Below are positions 1 through 8,751 of a DNA stretch of 64,000 bases, in pieces. A program made the translations under genes and the position numbers. Under the pieces are notes generated by a model. That model made no database searches and was not told the DNA's origin. It saw only the letters and a list, made by a program, of their open reading frames with translations. The first letter of the stretch is position 1. Each line of letters starts with the position of its first letter. This stretch comes from Catelliglobosispora koreensis DSM 44566 (GTDB lineage Bacteria > Actinomycetota > Actinomycetes > Mycobacteriales > Micromonosporaceae): the NCBI RefSeq assembly GCF_000379685.1, contig NZ_KB903293.1, positions 155,774 through 219,773 of the forward strand. The letters are read 5' to 3'.

Positions 1-432
1 CAGGGTGATCTCGGAGTAGCTGCCACCGTCGTCGGTGAGCCAGCTGTCCAGGTCGACCGACTCGACTCTGGCCAGTTTCAGGTTGGCCAGGTCGCCGAGG
101 GTGTAGTTCTCGGCGATGTAGTCCTCGACGATGGTCGACAGGGCGGCAGCGCGGGCCTCGGCGTCCTCTGTGGTCGCCTCGCCCTTCTTGCAGACGCGGA
201 TGTGCAGCCTCAGCGTCAGGTCTTCCTTGCGTTTGACCCGCCCGCCGGAGCCGCCTTTCATCGCGGCCAGCTCGACGGGGCCGCTGATTTTGCCGCCGTA
301 GATGACCTCTTCAGGAACATCGCGGGGCATGTTGTAGGCGACTTCGACACCTGTCATTCCGGACAGGCCGGTCAGGACGTTGTCGGTGCCGACGAGCCGG
401 GCCTTGGCCGCCGCGGCGATCGTGCCGCTCAT
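1..432 (-). CDS. Phage tail terminator-like / neck protein (3' part beyond window)
   Basis: The reading frame is open from an ATG at 432 to the window edge, giving 144 residues without a stop. It begins MSGTIAAAAKARLVGTD and includes a mixed alpha/beta region with two Lys/Arg-rich strands (RVKRKEDLTLRLHIRV). The start codon overlaps the stop of the upstream connector gene as TGATG, so the two are probably translationally coupled. Position right after the head-tail connector and before the expected major tail gene suggests a tail terminator or similar neck component. This is inferred from gene order and approximate length; no diagnostic motif was seen. Confidence 0.6.
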   Translation of the reverse strand, partial: MSGTIAAAAKARLVGTDNVLTGLSGMTGVEVAYNMPRDVPEEVIYGGKISGPVELAAMKGGSGGRVKRKEDLTLRLHIRVCKKGEATTEDAEARAAALSTIVEDYIAENYTLGDLANLKLARVESVDLDSWLTDDGGSYSEITL

Positions 433-1406
433 CAGCGGCCACCGTGGAACAGCGAATACCGCTGCGGCGAGTACGACAGTGTCCGCGACGCCGGGACGGC
501 ACCGCCGTTGGTGCCGGTGGTGCGGCGGGAGTAGCGGCCGTAGATGGCGTCAACCTCGGGCAGGCCGGTTTTATACGCGCCGGGCATGTCGAGCCTGTAT
601 GTCGCTCCGTCAGTGACGGTGAACGAGGTTGTCCGGTCCGGAATCCCCGTCTTGTTCAGGTTCAGCCGTGTCCGCAGCCGGGTCAGCGACGCCTGCACTA
701 GGTCTGCTGGTGGCCGGTCGAGGCCGTATTCGAACTCGACCACCACATTCGCGCGGGCCTCGGTGAACACGTTGCCGTCGGTGCGGATCAGCCGCCCATC
801 GTCGGTGACCGTCAGCGCCGCCAGCTCGGCGGCGGTGAACGCCACGAACGTCTCGTCCATCGCCGGGGCCATCGTCACCGACCGCACCACCCGCACATCG
901 GCGACCGAACGAACCGGGTCACTGTGGGCCAGCAGCAGCGTCGAGGTCCCCGCACCATCGAGCACGACCCGGTCGTAGCGGGGCACGAACGACCTGTCAC
1001 AGATCGTCTCGCACTCCGTTTCGACCTCAAGCCGCTTCAGTGCCAGGTCGGCCGTCGGGTATTTGCTCGCGTCAGACAGGGAAGTATCGGACGCGCGGCC
1101 CTGCGCGAGGGTGAAGTAGAACCCGCCCACGATCTCCACATAGTCGACCTCGGTCACCGAACCGCCGCCGACGGTGGCCGTCCAGGTGACCGTCAGCCGC
1201 CGCAACGACGACTGTGCCGCCAAAGGTGCCGTGATCCGCCCGGAACTCCCACCCACGACCGTCGCGTTACCCGACGACACAGCGGTGCCGTTGGCGTCCA
1301 CGATGGCGTAGGTGGGAGTGCCCGTCGGGTCGGTGGCCGTCTCGTCCACATAGAACGTGTGGCTCAGCGTCGCCGCGGCGTTGGAGGCAAGGCGGGTGAA
1401 GCCCAC
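432..1406 (-). CDS. Head-tail connector-like protein with N-terminal Ig-like region
   Basis: This 324-residue protein starts at a GTG two bases after the stop of the preceding gene. A longer frame exists upstream, but its extension only shadows the two preceding structural genes in another frame. The first ~120 residues are Thr/Ser/Val-rich and beta-like, with a Pro-Thr-Gly spacing reminiscent of an Ig-like domain. The C-terminal ~200 residues (from about SLSDASKYPTADLALKRLEV, with the CETICDRSF segment) resemble the gp6-type head-tail connector fold: helical N-part, then strands beginning LLLAHSDPVRSVADVRV. It probably joins the portal ring to the tail. The fused beta domain may decorate the neck. 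Family call is by pattern, not search. Confidence 0.6.
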   Translation of the reverse strand: MGFTRLASNAAATLSHTFYVDETATDPTGTPTYAIVDANGTAVSSGNATVVGGSSGRITAPLAAQSSLRRLTVTWTATVGGGSVTEVDYVEIVGGFYFTLAQGRASDTSLSDASKYPTADLALKRLEVETECETICDRSFVPRYDRVVLDGAGTSTLLLAHSDPVRSVADVRVVRSVTMAPAMDETFVAFTAAELAALTVTDDGRLIRTDGNVFTEARANVVVEFEYGLDRPPADLVQASLTRLRTRLNLNKTGIPDRTTSFTVTDGATYRLDMPGAYKTGLPEVDAIYGRYSRRTTGTNGGAVPASRTLSYSPQRYSLFHGGR

Positions 1407-1408
1407 GG

Positions 1409-1702
1409 CTAGCCGATCCTGACCGACCCGGCAACGGTGCCGGTGCCGCCCACGTCGACGTAGACGCCGTTGAGGCACCACGTCGGGTGGTTGAGCGCCA
1501 CGTCGGCGGAGCCCCCGGCGGCGAGGTTGACCGCGCCGATGAGGGTCCCTGACGCGGCCGAGGCGTTGTCGTAGATCCTCACCGTCGCGGCATTGCTGCC
1601 GCCGGTCTCCTGCACCGTATAGCCGCCGAACAGGACGCCACCAGTGGCCTTGACCGCCTGGTCGGATCCAGTCAGCGCGACCGTCTGGTAGCTCTGCTTC
1701 AT
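1409..1702 (-). CDS. Small phage structural protein, possible capsid decoration
   Basis: A 97-residue protein, rich in Gly, Ala, Thr and Val, with alternating beta pattern and no Cys clusters or membrane segments (starts MKQSYQTVALTGSDQAV). It sits between another small beta-rich protein and the connector, immediately downstream of the capsid gene. Small decoration or stabilisation proteins commonly occupy this position in siphoviruses, which is the basis for the suggestion. I do not recognise a named family. It is separated by only three bases from the upstream stop and two bases from the connector GTG. Confidence 0.6.
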   Translation of the reverse strand: MKQSYQTVALTGSDQAVKATGGVLFGGYTVQETGGSNAATVRIYDNASAASGTLIGAVNLAAGGSADVALNHPTWCLNGVYVDVGGTGTVAGSVRIG

Positions 1703-1705
1703 GGG

Positions 1706-2107
1706 TTAGACCCCAGCCAGCTGGTAGTTGACGATCACGAGCAGGTTCGGGATGAGCAGGCCAGTGCCCCCCACCGTTTTGATCATGGTGAGGGTGTCCC
1801 CTGCGGTGATACTCACCCCGGCACCAAGAGTCATCGACTCCTCGGTCAGCGCGACCGAGTTCGTTGTCGACCACGCCCGCGACGCGGTAGTGGCCGCTGC
1901 GGCGCCCGCCGTGTGCCGGGTCAGGGTGTAGGTGGCGAAGTTGGTGCCATCGGCGGTGATCGCCGCTGACGGGACGATGGTGACGGCGGTGACGACACAG
2001 TCCAGTGGCGCCTTCCAGACGGGAAGGTTGCCGGTGGAGGCCGCGTTGCCGGTGGATTCGAGGGCCACCTGGTGGTACAGGGTGCCGCGCATTTCTTTGA
2101 GCTGCAT
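1706..2107 (-). CDS. Phage structural protein downstream of capsid
   Basis: A 133-residue, Thr/Ala-rich, beta-type protein starting MQLKEMRGTLYHQVALE. A GGAGAAAACC sequence ahead of the ATG gives a plausible ribosome binding site. The position directly after the major capsid gene suggests a head decoration protein or a second virion surface protein. It and the 97-residue neighbour may form a functional pair, but there is no sequence proof. No transmembrane segment, catalytic motif or metal site is visible. Confidence 0.6.
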   Translation of the reverse strand: MQLKEMRGTLYHQVALESTGNAASTGNLPVWKAPLDCVVTAVTIVPSAAITADGTNFATYTLTRHTAGAAAATTASRAWSTTNSVALTEESMTLGAGVSITAGDTLTMIKTVGGTGLLIPNLLVIVNYQLAGV

Positions 2108-2189
2108 GGCTGGTTTTCTCCTTCGTGAATGTCTGGTGTGGACGGAGCAGCCACCACCCGTGATGGGCGGTGGCTGTCAGCCATGCTGG

Positions 2190-4418
2190 CTAGCCCTGGC
2201 CCCTGTAAAAACCGCGGTGGTCCAAGGCGGTGCCGGAGAAGATGAAGCGGCACTTCCAGGTGAAGACGTCGGCGTTGAACACGCTGCCCGAGTTCGGGTC
2301 CGACTGCGTGAACAGCTCCGGCTCCTCCTTGCCCTGGTAGAAGCCGACCTCAATCGTCGGGACCTGTGACGGGTCGGCGACCAGGAACCAGTCGTTGGCG
2401 TCGGTCGCGTACGGCAGCAGGATGTGGCGCAGGCCGTTGGCCTGGTGAATGTTCGGGGTGTCCGACGCACCAGCCGGGGTGGCCGGGACAGCCACAGCTG
2501 AGGTGCACAGCTGGAAGGCCAGTTCCTCCAGCTCCGGCGGAACGATCAGGTACTTGGGGGTCAGGCCGAGGATCTCGACCGAGTTGCCGTACGCGGCCTG
2601 TTCGATCATCTTGCGGCGGCCGACCGACAGGGTCGTCTGCGACAGCGCCGAGCTGGTGTCGGTGTTGGCGTGAGCGGCGTCGAACAGCGCCACCGAGTCG
2701 TAGGTGCAGGTGACACCGTTGCCTGAGATCAGCATGTCCCACACGAAGCGGTAGAGGGTTTGCGCGGCCGCACGGCCGAGCTTGCCCGGGATCCGCTGAA
2801 TCGCGCGCACGTCATCGTTGGCGATCATTTCCAGGGTGACGTCTTCCGTGCCACCCTTCTTCACCAGCGCGTACGTCGCCTCCTCATCACCGGGGGTGGT
2901 CAGCGGCTGGTACGGGGCTCCCTGGTTGACAGTCGGCAGCACGCCGTAGCCGCCGATGCGCCCGACCCGCTGAGTGCGGAAGTCCATCACCGGCACGGTC
3001 GAGGACACGATCGAACGCCACGTCTGAAGCGACGGGTTGGAGTACTCGGCCACCATGCGCCGGGTGACGCTGTCACCGAGGACCTGCGCCCAGGTGGAGG
3101 TGTCGCCGGACTCCGTCGAGCGGGTGGCCACACCGGAGTCGAAGCCGGAACCGAACGACTCACGCAGGATCTGCCGGGACAAGTCCTCGCGGCCAAGGTA
3201 GGCCGGGCGGTATCCGGTGAAGTCCATGTAGGCCTGCTGGAAGCTGCGGTAGCCCTTGCTGTAGTCGCCAGCGAAGAACGCGTCGAGCGCGTCGACCTTC
3301 TTCTGGCGGGCCTCCTGGGTGACCTGGACCGTCACCGTAGGCGCCAAACCGGCACGCTCAGCCACACCGAGCGCCGCCTTAAGTGCTGTGATCTGCGAGT
3401 CCACGTCGGACTCGGTCACATGCTGCGGAAGAGCCTCACGGATCTGCGTGCCGACAGCGGCGGGCAGCTGCGCCTCGCTCACCTTCTGGCTGATCATCAG
3501 ACCGGCCATGAAGCTGGACTTGTCAACGGACCCCGCTGGGGGCGGGGCGGGTGCCGCTTCGGTCACCTTGCTCAGTCCGAACCCGGCGAGCTGCTCGGGC
3601 GTGGCTTCTTTGAGCGCGGCGAGCACGGCTTCTGACGTGACGGTCACGTCTTCCTCCTGGTTGCTCTCTGGGTCGGTTTCATCGATTCCTCCCGCGAGGA
3701 CGCGGGTGGCCTTGCCTCCGGCAGCGGGGTCTGCGACCACGTCGGCGGAGTGGACTTTGGTGATGCGCACGGCCTCCTGGACACGCCGTCCGCCGACGCT
3801 GGTGTGCTTGAGCACCGTCATGGCGTCATGGGAGATGCCGACGATCGGCGGGAGGCCAGCGGCTTGCGCGGCCACGGAGGCGTCGAGCGCTTCGGCGGTG
3901 TGCGTCGCTGACGGCAGCAGGTGCAAGTCGGCGTACAGCCCGTCGGCGGCGGCTTCGACGTTGCGGTAGAACCCGACCAGCCCGGAAATCGTCGACGACT
4001 TCAGCTCATCGGGGGTGCGGTGCCGGTCGAACGCCTTCGCACCGTCATACAGCTTGGCGGCCGTTTTGAGCACCGATGCCGGGTAGTTGCGCCCGTTCTT
4101 ACTCTCACCCGCGCGAATGATCTGCACCCGGAAGATGCGGCCACCATCGTTGGAGGTGCCGCGTGCTTCCAGCACCCGGCCACCGTCGATGCGCTCCAGC
4201 TGCGGGGCCTCGGCCTCACGGGTGTGCTCGGCGACCGCCTCGCGCACGAACGCGGCGAAGCCGACCTCAGCCGGATCAGTGTCGGCTAGCGGGTCGAGGC
4301 GGCGAAGGAAGTCGACGTTACGGGCGAGCTCGACGTCGCCGCTGGCCTCTTGAATGGCGGCCTCAACGGATTCCAGCCACTCGACCGGGTCGACCTCAAG
4401 GTCTGTTTCTGGGTACAC
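2190..4418 (-). CDS. Prohead protease-major capsid protein fusion
   Basis: This 742-residue protein joins two functions that are usually separate. Residues about 90-240 look like a Mu-I/HK97-type prohead protease: IFRVQIIRAGESKNGRNYPASVL start, a candidate catalytic His in AFDRHRTPDE (about 133), and a candidate nucleophile Ser in GISHDA (about 196), ending SADVVADPAAGG. Residues about 240-400 are Ala/Glu/Gln-rich and helical, as expected for a scaffold (delta-like) region. Residues about 400-742 are a major capsid protein of HK97 fold (from FTGYRPAYLGREDL to FSGTALDHRGF). The start is a GTG at 4418 with GGGAG upstream. Such protease-capsid fusions are known in some phages. Cleavage between the scaffold and capsid parts during maturation is inferred. 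Confidence 0.88.
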   Translation of the reverse strand: MYPETDLEVDPVEWLESVEAAIQEASGDVELARNVDFLRRLDPLADTDPAEVGFAAFVREAVAEHTREAEAPQLERIDGGRVLEARGTSNDGGRIFRVQIIRAGESKNGRNYPASVLKTAAKLYDGAKAFDRHRTPDELKSSTISGLVGFYRNVEAAADGLYADLHLLPSATHTAEALDASVAAQAAGLPPIVGISHDAMTVLKHTSVGGRRVQEAVRITKVHSADVVADPAAGGKATRVLAGGIDETDPESNQEEDVTVTSEAVLAALKEATPEQLAGFGLSKVTEAAPAPPPAGSVDKSSFMAGLMISQKVSEAQLPAAVGTQIREALPQHVTESDVDSQITALKAALGVAERAGLAPTVTVQVTQEARQKKVDALDAFFAGDYSKGYRSFQQAYMDFTGYRPAYLGREDLSRQILRESFGSGFDSGVATRSTESGDTSTWAQVLGDSVTRRMVAEYSNPSLQTWRSIVSSTVPVMDFRTQRVGRIGGYGVLPTVNQGAPYQPLTTPGDEEATYALVKKGGTEDVTLEMIANDDVRAIQRIPGKLGRAAAQTLYRFVWDMLISGNGVTCTYDSVALFDAAHANTDTSSALSQTTLSVGRRKMIEQAAYGNSVEILGLTPKYLIVPPELEELAFQLCTSAVAVPATPAGASDTPNIHQANGLRHILLPYATDANDWFLVADPSQVPTIEVGFYQGKEEPELFTQSDPNSGSVFNADVFTWKCRFIFSGTALDHRGFYRGQG

Positions 4419-4484
4419 GAAAGTCTCCCTCGGGGAAGGGCTGAAAGGGTTGTGACAAAAGGAAAGAAACGGGACTAGCGGCTG

Positions 4485-6560
4485 TTATCGCGCCTTCACG
4501 GCGGCGATGATGTCCGCTTTCCGCGTTACACCGCTGAGCTTGGAACCTGTCCGCTGCTCGTGGAAGTCCTTGAGCTGCTTGATGGTCATCGTGTTGAGCA
4601 CGTCATCGGCGGGCATCGGGCCGGTTGGGCTGGCGATCGCATCCGCCGCTGCCACCTTCAGCGCGGCGCGGCCGGTGCTGGCTCCCGCTGCGGCTTTCGG
4701 AGCACGTACGCGTGCTGGCTTGGTGCCCTCCATGTCGGCAAGCTTCTTGCTGCCGCCCACACCGTCGATTTTGATGAGGTGCTTCAGTTCCCCGCCAACC
4801 TTCACCGCGCCCTGACGGTCTTCCGGGCTGAGTGACTTCAGATTCGCGACAGGGATGAACTGCGCACCGCCGGAATTGGCGAGCTCCTTCAGTGCGGCGT
4901 CTTGCTCGGGGGCGGTATATCCCTTGGCGGCCAGCTGCTTACGCAGTTCGGACAAGCGCACCCATCCGCCTGGTTTGTCGGCCAGGTCGCCGACCGCGCC
5001 GCGAACGTCGCCTGATGCGCTCGCGGCCCTCGCCGCAGGCACTGAACCGCCGCCGCTTCCGCCGCGCCGCATCTGGCCGTTTTCGACGATGCCGAGCAGG
5101 TGCTTGTCTTCGCCGGACAGATTCAGCGCCGCCGCCCGGTCTTCGGGCGACAGCATCTTGCGGTTCTCTTCCGGGAGTAGCCGAATCTGGCCCACCTTCA
5201 CGAGGTTGAGCAGCACCTTGTCTTGGTCCTCGCGGGTGCCGCCAAGCTTCTTGCGGAGATCGGCCAGACTGACCCACTCGCGGCCTGGGTCGGCCAGCTC
5301 ATCAAACGCGGTGTCGACCCGTTGCCGGATTTCGCCAGTGCTGACGGCAGACGTTTCAAGCGCACCGCCCTTGCCTGTGCTCTTCGGCTGGATTCCGCCT
5401 CCGCTACCGAACAGCTTCACCGCAGCGTCGTACTGCTCGACGTCCTTGTCCTGCTCATCTTTCGGGAGCTTGCCGAACGGGACATCCAGGTCACCGCCAC
5501 GGGCCCAGTCATTGCGTTCCAGCCATGCGTCGTGGATAGCCGCACCGGCCTCCTCGCGGCTGAGATTCCCCCCGCGAGTGCGCATCAGGTCCACCACGAC
5601 CTTCGCCGCCGCGCGGTTCTCGGCCTGCCAGTCCTCCGGCAGATCCTCAAACGGCGTGTTGGCGATATCGACCTGGTCAGTACCGTGTTTGGCTTTCCAC
5701 TTGGCGTCCTTGGTCGTCTTCACCCGGGGCTCAAACCCGCCATCGGGCTGGGCGCGGCTGGCACGCCAGTTCTCGTGGAACACCGAAGCAAGCCGGTCGG
5801 TGGCGCCAGCACCCTCAAGGCCACCGCCTTTTTGAAGTTCAGCCGTCCTGAGCTCTCGTTGGCGGACGGCATCGGCGGGACTCGACACTGATGCCTTTTT
5901 CCATGGCGGTACGAAGTCGTCTGGGCTGCCGTCGCTTTTCGTCCCCAAGCCGTGGGCGAGGAGGTTGATGCGCATGCCGACAAGCGTTTCGACGAGGCCA
6001 GCAACCTTGTCTGCTTTCGTGCCGAATGGCATGACCTTGGTGTCGTGCTCGGCCGCGAACTCCTTGATCTGTGGGAGTGTCATGCCGCTAAGTAGTTCGG
6101 TCAGCCGTCCACGGTCTTCGGGCTCGGGGTCTTCGATCATCTCGGCGGCGGTCCTGCTGCCCGATTGCCGCCTGGCGGAAGGCTTCTGCTTGGCCTGGAT
6201 CTCGTCCAGGTCGTGGCGGAAGTTGCCCTTTGGGTCCAGCTTCGCGAACACCTTGCCGGCGATCGAGTCGCGTGACTCGCCACGGCTCAGCGAAATGTCC
6301 ATAGCCTTCGCGGCGCGCACCAGCTGGTCGCGGGAGAAGCTATCGAACGGGTGGCCTTCACCGTCGAAATCGCGCAATGCCTTCTTGAGCAGGTCCGGCA
6401 TCGGCCGGAACTTGCCCGCGCTCGGGTGGCCCTTGGGCCAGCGGGCGTGCTTCTTGATGTCGAACGCTTCCAGGGCGCGCAGCACCATCGCTACGGCGGG
6501 AGACACCGCCGCGAACAGGTGGGCGACAGAGCGCTCAGGAGCTTGCAGCACCCCTCGCAC
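4485..6560 (-). CDS. Large modular minor head protein with winged-helix-like and Rho-N-like repeats
   Basis: A 691-residue modular protein between the portal-side genes and the capsid gene, where minor head or ejection proteins lie. Near residues 39-53 it has a Trp-Pro-Lys-Gly-His-Pro motif followed by AGKFRP, like the tail motif of actinophage minor head proteins. Residues about 255-385 (HENWRASR, DLPEDWQAENRAAA, IHDAWLERNDWA, FGKLPKDEQDKD) resemble an RyR-like helical module. Two similar blocks follow (about 415-493 and 520-598), each with an Asp-Leu/Ser-Glu-Leu-Arg lead helix and an LSPEDR signature, like winged-helix repeats. Regions near 153-195 and the C-terminal ~45 residues resemble Rho-N/SAP DNA-binding modules. 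The GTG start overlaps the upstream gene by 26 bases; a GTG two codons later is possible. DNA packaging or ejection is speculative. Confidence 0.65.
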   Translation of the reverse strand: MRGVLQAPERSVAHLFAAVSPAVAMVLRALEAFDIKKHARWPKGHPSAGKFRPMPDLLKKALRDFDGEGHPFDSFSRDQLVRAAKAMDISLSRGESRDSIAGKVFAKLDPKGNFRHDLDEIQAKQKPSARRQSGSRTAAEMIEDPEPEDRGRLTELLSGMTLPQIKEFAAEHDTKVMPFGTKADKVAGLVETLVGMRINLLAHGLGTKSDGSPDDFVPPWKKASVSSPADAVRQRELRTAELQKGGGLEGAGATDRLASVFHENWRASRAQPDGGFEPRVKTTKDAKWKAKHGTDQVDIANTPFEDLPEDWQAENRAAAKVVVDLMRTRGGNLSREEAGAAIHDAWLERNDWARGGDLDVPFGKLPKDEQDKDVEQYDAAVKLFGSGGGIQPKSTGKGGALETSAVSTGEIRQRVDTAFDELADPGREWVSLADLRKKLGGTREDQDKVLLNLVKVGQIRLLPEENRKMLSPEDRAAALNLSGEDKHLLGIVENGQMRRGGSGGGSVPAARAASASGDVRGAVGDLADKPGGWVRLSELRKQLAAKGYTAPEQDAALKELANSGGAQFIPVANLKSLSPEDRQGAVKVGGELKHLIKIDGVGGSKKLADMEGTKPARVRAPKAAAGASTGRAALKVAAADAIASPTGPMPADDVLNTMTIKQLKDFHEQRTGSKLSGVTRKADIIAAVKAR

Positions 6561-6819
6561 CCTTCTTCGAAGCCGCTGCCTTCTTCACCGTGGCACCCTC
6601 GGGCAGGTCCATCAGTTCCGGCCCGTCCTCGCCCACCACGCGCGAGGCCTTCGGTGCCGGGTCGTCAACCTCGGGCACATAGGCGCGTGCGGTCGTCTCC
6701 GACACCAGCATCACCCGCCCGTCGCGCAACGTCACCACACACCCGGCCGAATGATCCACGACCGACACCACAGCCGTCTCGTGCACGCCAAGCCGTTGTG
6801 CCGCATCAACTTTCGTCAT
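6535..6819 (-). CDS. Small phage protein after portal gene
   Basis: A 94-residue protein whose first half looks like a compact beta barrel (TAVVSVVDHSAGCVVTLRDGRVMLVS) and whose tail is Lys/Ala-rich and probably disordered. The ATG overlaps the portal stop as ATGA, so translation is coupled to portal synthesis. Its 3' end overlaps the large minor head gene. I do not recognise a family. A role in head assembly is suggested only by position between the portal and minor head genes. Confidence 0.6.
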   Translation of the reverse strand: MTKVDAAQRLGVHETAVVSVVDHSAGCVVTLRDGRVMLVSETTARAYVPEVDDPAPKASRVVGEDGPELMDLPEGATVKKAAASKKGARGAASS

Positions 6820-8258
6820 CGAACCCCTCCGGTCTTCACCAGCCGCAAATGGGCCTCCTCAACCTCGGACGCGATATCGTCCGGATTGGCGTCCGAACCC
6901 GACAGTTCGGCCCGGTAAGGCACACCCATGAAGTCTTCCCACGCCTTACGGCCGGCCAGTTTCGCCGCCTCAGGCTCGATAATCTGCGCGTCCACCAGCG
7001 TTTGAAGGCCCGTGGCCAGGTTCAGCAGCACCTGCGCGGTGATCGCCGCATCCGCTGCCGCGATCTCCGGGCCGGTCACCATCACCGCCTGCGAGGCGGG
7101 GATTTCGGTCTTCTCACCGGTGCGCGGGTCGGTCGCCTGAACCATCGCCGGGAGCCGCTTGGCCGCCACCGCCCGGTCAACGGCGAACCGCACTAGCTCT
7201 GTCTGCTGATACAGCCACACGTTCTGCACACCACCGACACGGCGGCGCACCGGCTCAGCCATCGACTGCGACGTGGCACGGTTGGCGCCGTCCGGTTCGG
7301 ACAGCCACGTCTTGGCGAGGCCAGCCCCGGAGGCGATGGACGTCAGCACGGCGCTGTTGGCCTGAACGTCTTCGGCGGCACCGGTTTGCGCGTTGAGCGC
7401 GCCCCATTTCACCGTCTCGTTGTGGACCTCGATCGACCCCGACGGTGGTGCGTGGGTGCCGCCACGGGCGGTAACGAAGTCGTCGACGTCCTTCTGGTCG
7501 CCCTCGACGGTCACGTCGAACGCGAAATACCGCATGATCGCCGTGCGGTCGATCAGGTTGGACAGCACTAGGTCGTAGTTGTCGAGCCAGTCCAGGATCG
7601 GCGTCAAAAACGGCATCCCACGGATGTCAGTGTCCAGGGTGCGCCACGGGGCCCAGAACATCGCCTGGCCCTCACGCAACTCCGTGTCATCGCTGACCGT
7701 CACCAGTGACAGCTCGCGATCCTCTTCCTCAGAACTTAACGGCGCCAGGATCGCCTTACTCGGCCACAGCGGGTTACCGGCGCGGATCTTCACATCCTTG
7801 ACCAGTGACGGGTCGACAGGTGCGAACCGCACCACCCCGGACTGCTTGCCCTCAAGCATTTCGTAAAACTTTTCGCCCAGCAGCAGCTGCGAGCGAAGCG
7901 ACAGCTCCTGAATGTGCCCCAGGCGGTTGGCCGGGTCATCCCAGAACTGGCGTGCCACCACATCCACGTCGGGGTTGGTGCACTGCAGCTTCACCCCGGA
8001 CGCGCCGACACAGAACGCCACGTATGTGTCGATGATTGCCGTCGCCATCGGGTTGGACCGGTACGCGGTCACCGAATAGGCGCGCGCCTTCTCCCGCGTC
8101 CAGTACGGAACCTCACGCGACCCACGCCCTGCCGAGCGGTAGCCGGTGTCGCCGTCGACCGGGTCGGTGCCCCACGTGCCCAGCATCGAGCCGGTGGCGA
8201 CAACCTGTTCCGAGGTGGCCTCGACGATCCTGCGCGCGGGGCGCAGCCAGGACCTCAT
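6816..8258 (-). CDS. Phage portal protein
   Basis: A 480-residue portal protein that forms the dodecameric gate for DNA packaging. Supporting features are the gene order (terminase, two small genes, portal, head genes), the length, and characteristic portal segments: an N-terminal region with YRSNPMATAIIDTYVAFCVG, a central PFLTPILDWLDNYDLVLSNLIDR helix, and the later loop TSIASGAGLAKTWLSEPDG typical of the portal wing/stem. The chosen ATG at 8258 overlaps the stop of the preceding gene as ATGA; a GTG three codons upstream is less likely. Confidence 0.88.
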   Translation of the reverse strand: MRSWLRPARRIVEATSEQVVATGSMLGTWGTDPVDGDTGYRSAGRGSREVPYWTREKARAYSVTAYRSNPMATAIIDTYVAFCVGASGVKLQCTNPDVDVVARQFWDDPANRLGHIQELSLRSQLLLGEKFYEMLEGKQSGVVRFAPVDPSLVKDVKIRAGNPLWPSKAILAPLSSEEEDRELSLVTVSDDTELREGQAMFWAPWRTLDTDIRGMPFLTPILDWLDNYDLVLSNLIDRTAIMRYFAFDVTVEGDQKDVDDFVTARGGTHAPPSGSIEVHNETVKWGALNAQTGAAEDVQANSAVLTSIASGAGLAKTWLSEPDGANRATSQSMAEPVRRRVGGVQNVWLYQQTELVRFAVDRAVAAKRLPAMVQATDPRTGEKTEIPASQAVMVTGPEIAAADAAITAQVLLNLATGLQTLVDAQIIEPEAAKLAGRKAWEDFMGVPYRAELSGSDANPDDIASEVEEAHLRLVKTGGVR

Positions 8259-8461
8259 GCGTACCACCGCTCAAGGTCAAACGTCTCGACTTTCAATGCC
8301 TCGGTGGCCATCTCCACGGCATCCGGATGTCCCTCAGCGACAGCCTGAAGCACGCCGACGTACAGCTTGTCGGTGTCCTCGTGGCTGGCCTCTGGGTCGT
8401 ACCGTTCGCCGGTTAGCGACGCCAGGTACGCAACGGTGGCCCGGACCTCTTCGAGGGTCAT
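8255..8461 (-). CDS. Small acidic phage protein upstream of portal
   Basis: A 68-residue helical, acidic protein (begins MTLEEVRATVAYLASL) with a Glu-Asp-rich middle. Both ends overlap neighbours as ATGA, with the small membrane protein upstream and the portal downstream, so it is expressed in step with portal synthesis. It could be a packaging or assembly co-factor. No known family recognised. Confidence 0.6.
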   Translation of the reverse strand: MTLEEVRATVAYLASLTGERYDPEASHEDTDKLYVGVLQAVAEGHPDAVEMATEALKVETFDLERWYA

Positions 8462-8742
8462 GCCGACCGTGCCGCCGCAGGACGGGGCTTAACCGTCGCC
8501 AGCTTCGCCGTCGGCTCCGACGCCCACTGCTTGGCCTCCGCGTCGGCATGCGACATGGCGACCGCGGCGAGCCAGACGGCCTCAACCGCGACGATGAACA
8601 TCGACACGAACCAGGCACCCGGCACGTTCAGCGCGGACAGGAAACCGCCGACGGACACAGCGATCGCGATCAAGCCGGCCACGCCAAGCAGGTTGCTAAA
8701 CAGGCCCGACGGGATGCGGGGCACGTGAAACCGGACCTCCAT
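8458..8742 (-). CDS. Small two-helix membrane protein in head operon
   Basis: A 94-residue protein with two hydrophobic segments, about residues 12-37 (SGLFSNLLGVAGLIAIAVS) and 42-63 (NVPGAWFVSMFIVAVEAVW), followed by a basic, Pro/Ala-rich tail. It lies nine bases downstream of the terminase large subunit stop. A membrane protein between terminase and portal is unexpected for a virion gene. It could be a holin-like or membrane-association factor, but the holin usually sits after the tail genes. Function unknown. Confidence 0.6.
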   Translation of the reverse strand: MEVRFHVPRIPSGLFSNLLGVAGLIAIAVSVGGFLSALNVPGAWFVSMFIVAVEAVWLAAVAMSHADAEAKQWASEPTAKLATVKPRPAAARSA

Positions 8743-8751
8743 ACAGGCCTC

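Noticed and set aside
1407-1874. Upstream extension of the connector gene reading frame
   Set aside because: The extension is Arg/Gly-rich and overlaps two other structural genes in a different frame; it is a shadow. The GTG at 1,406 gives a sensible start.
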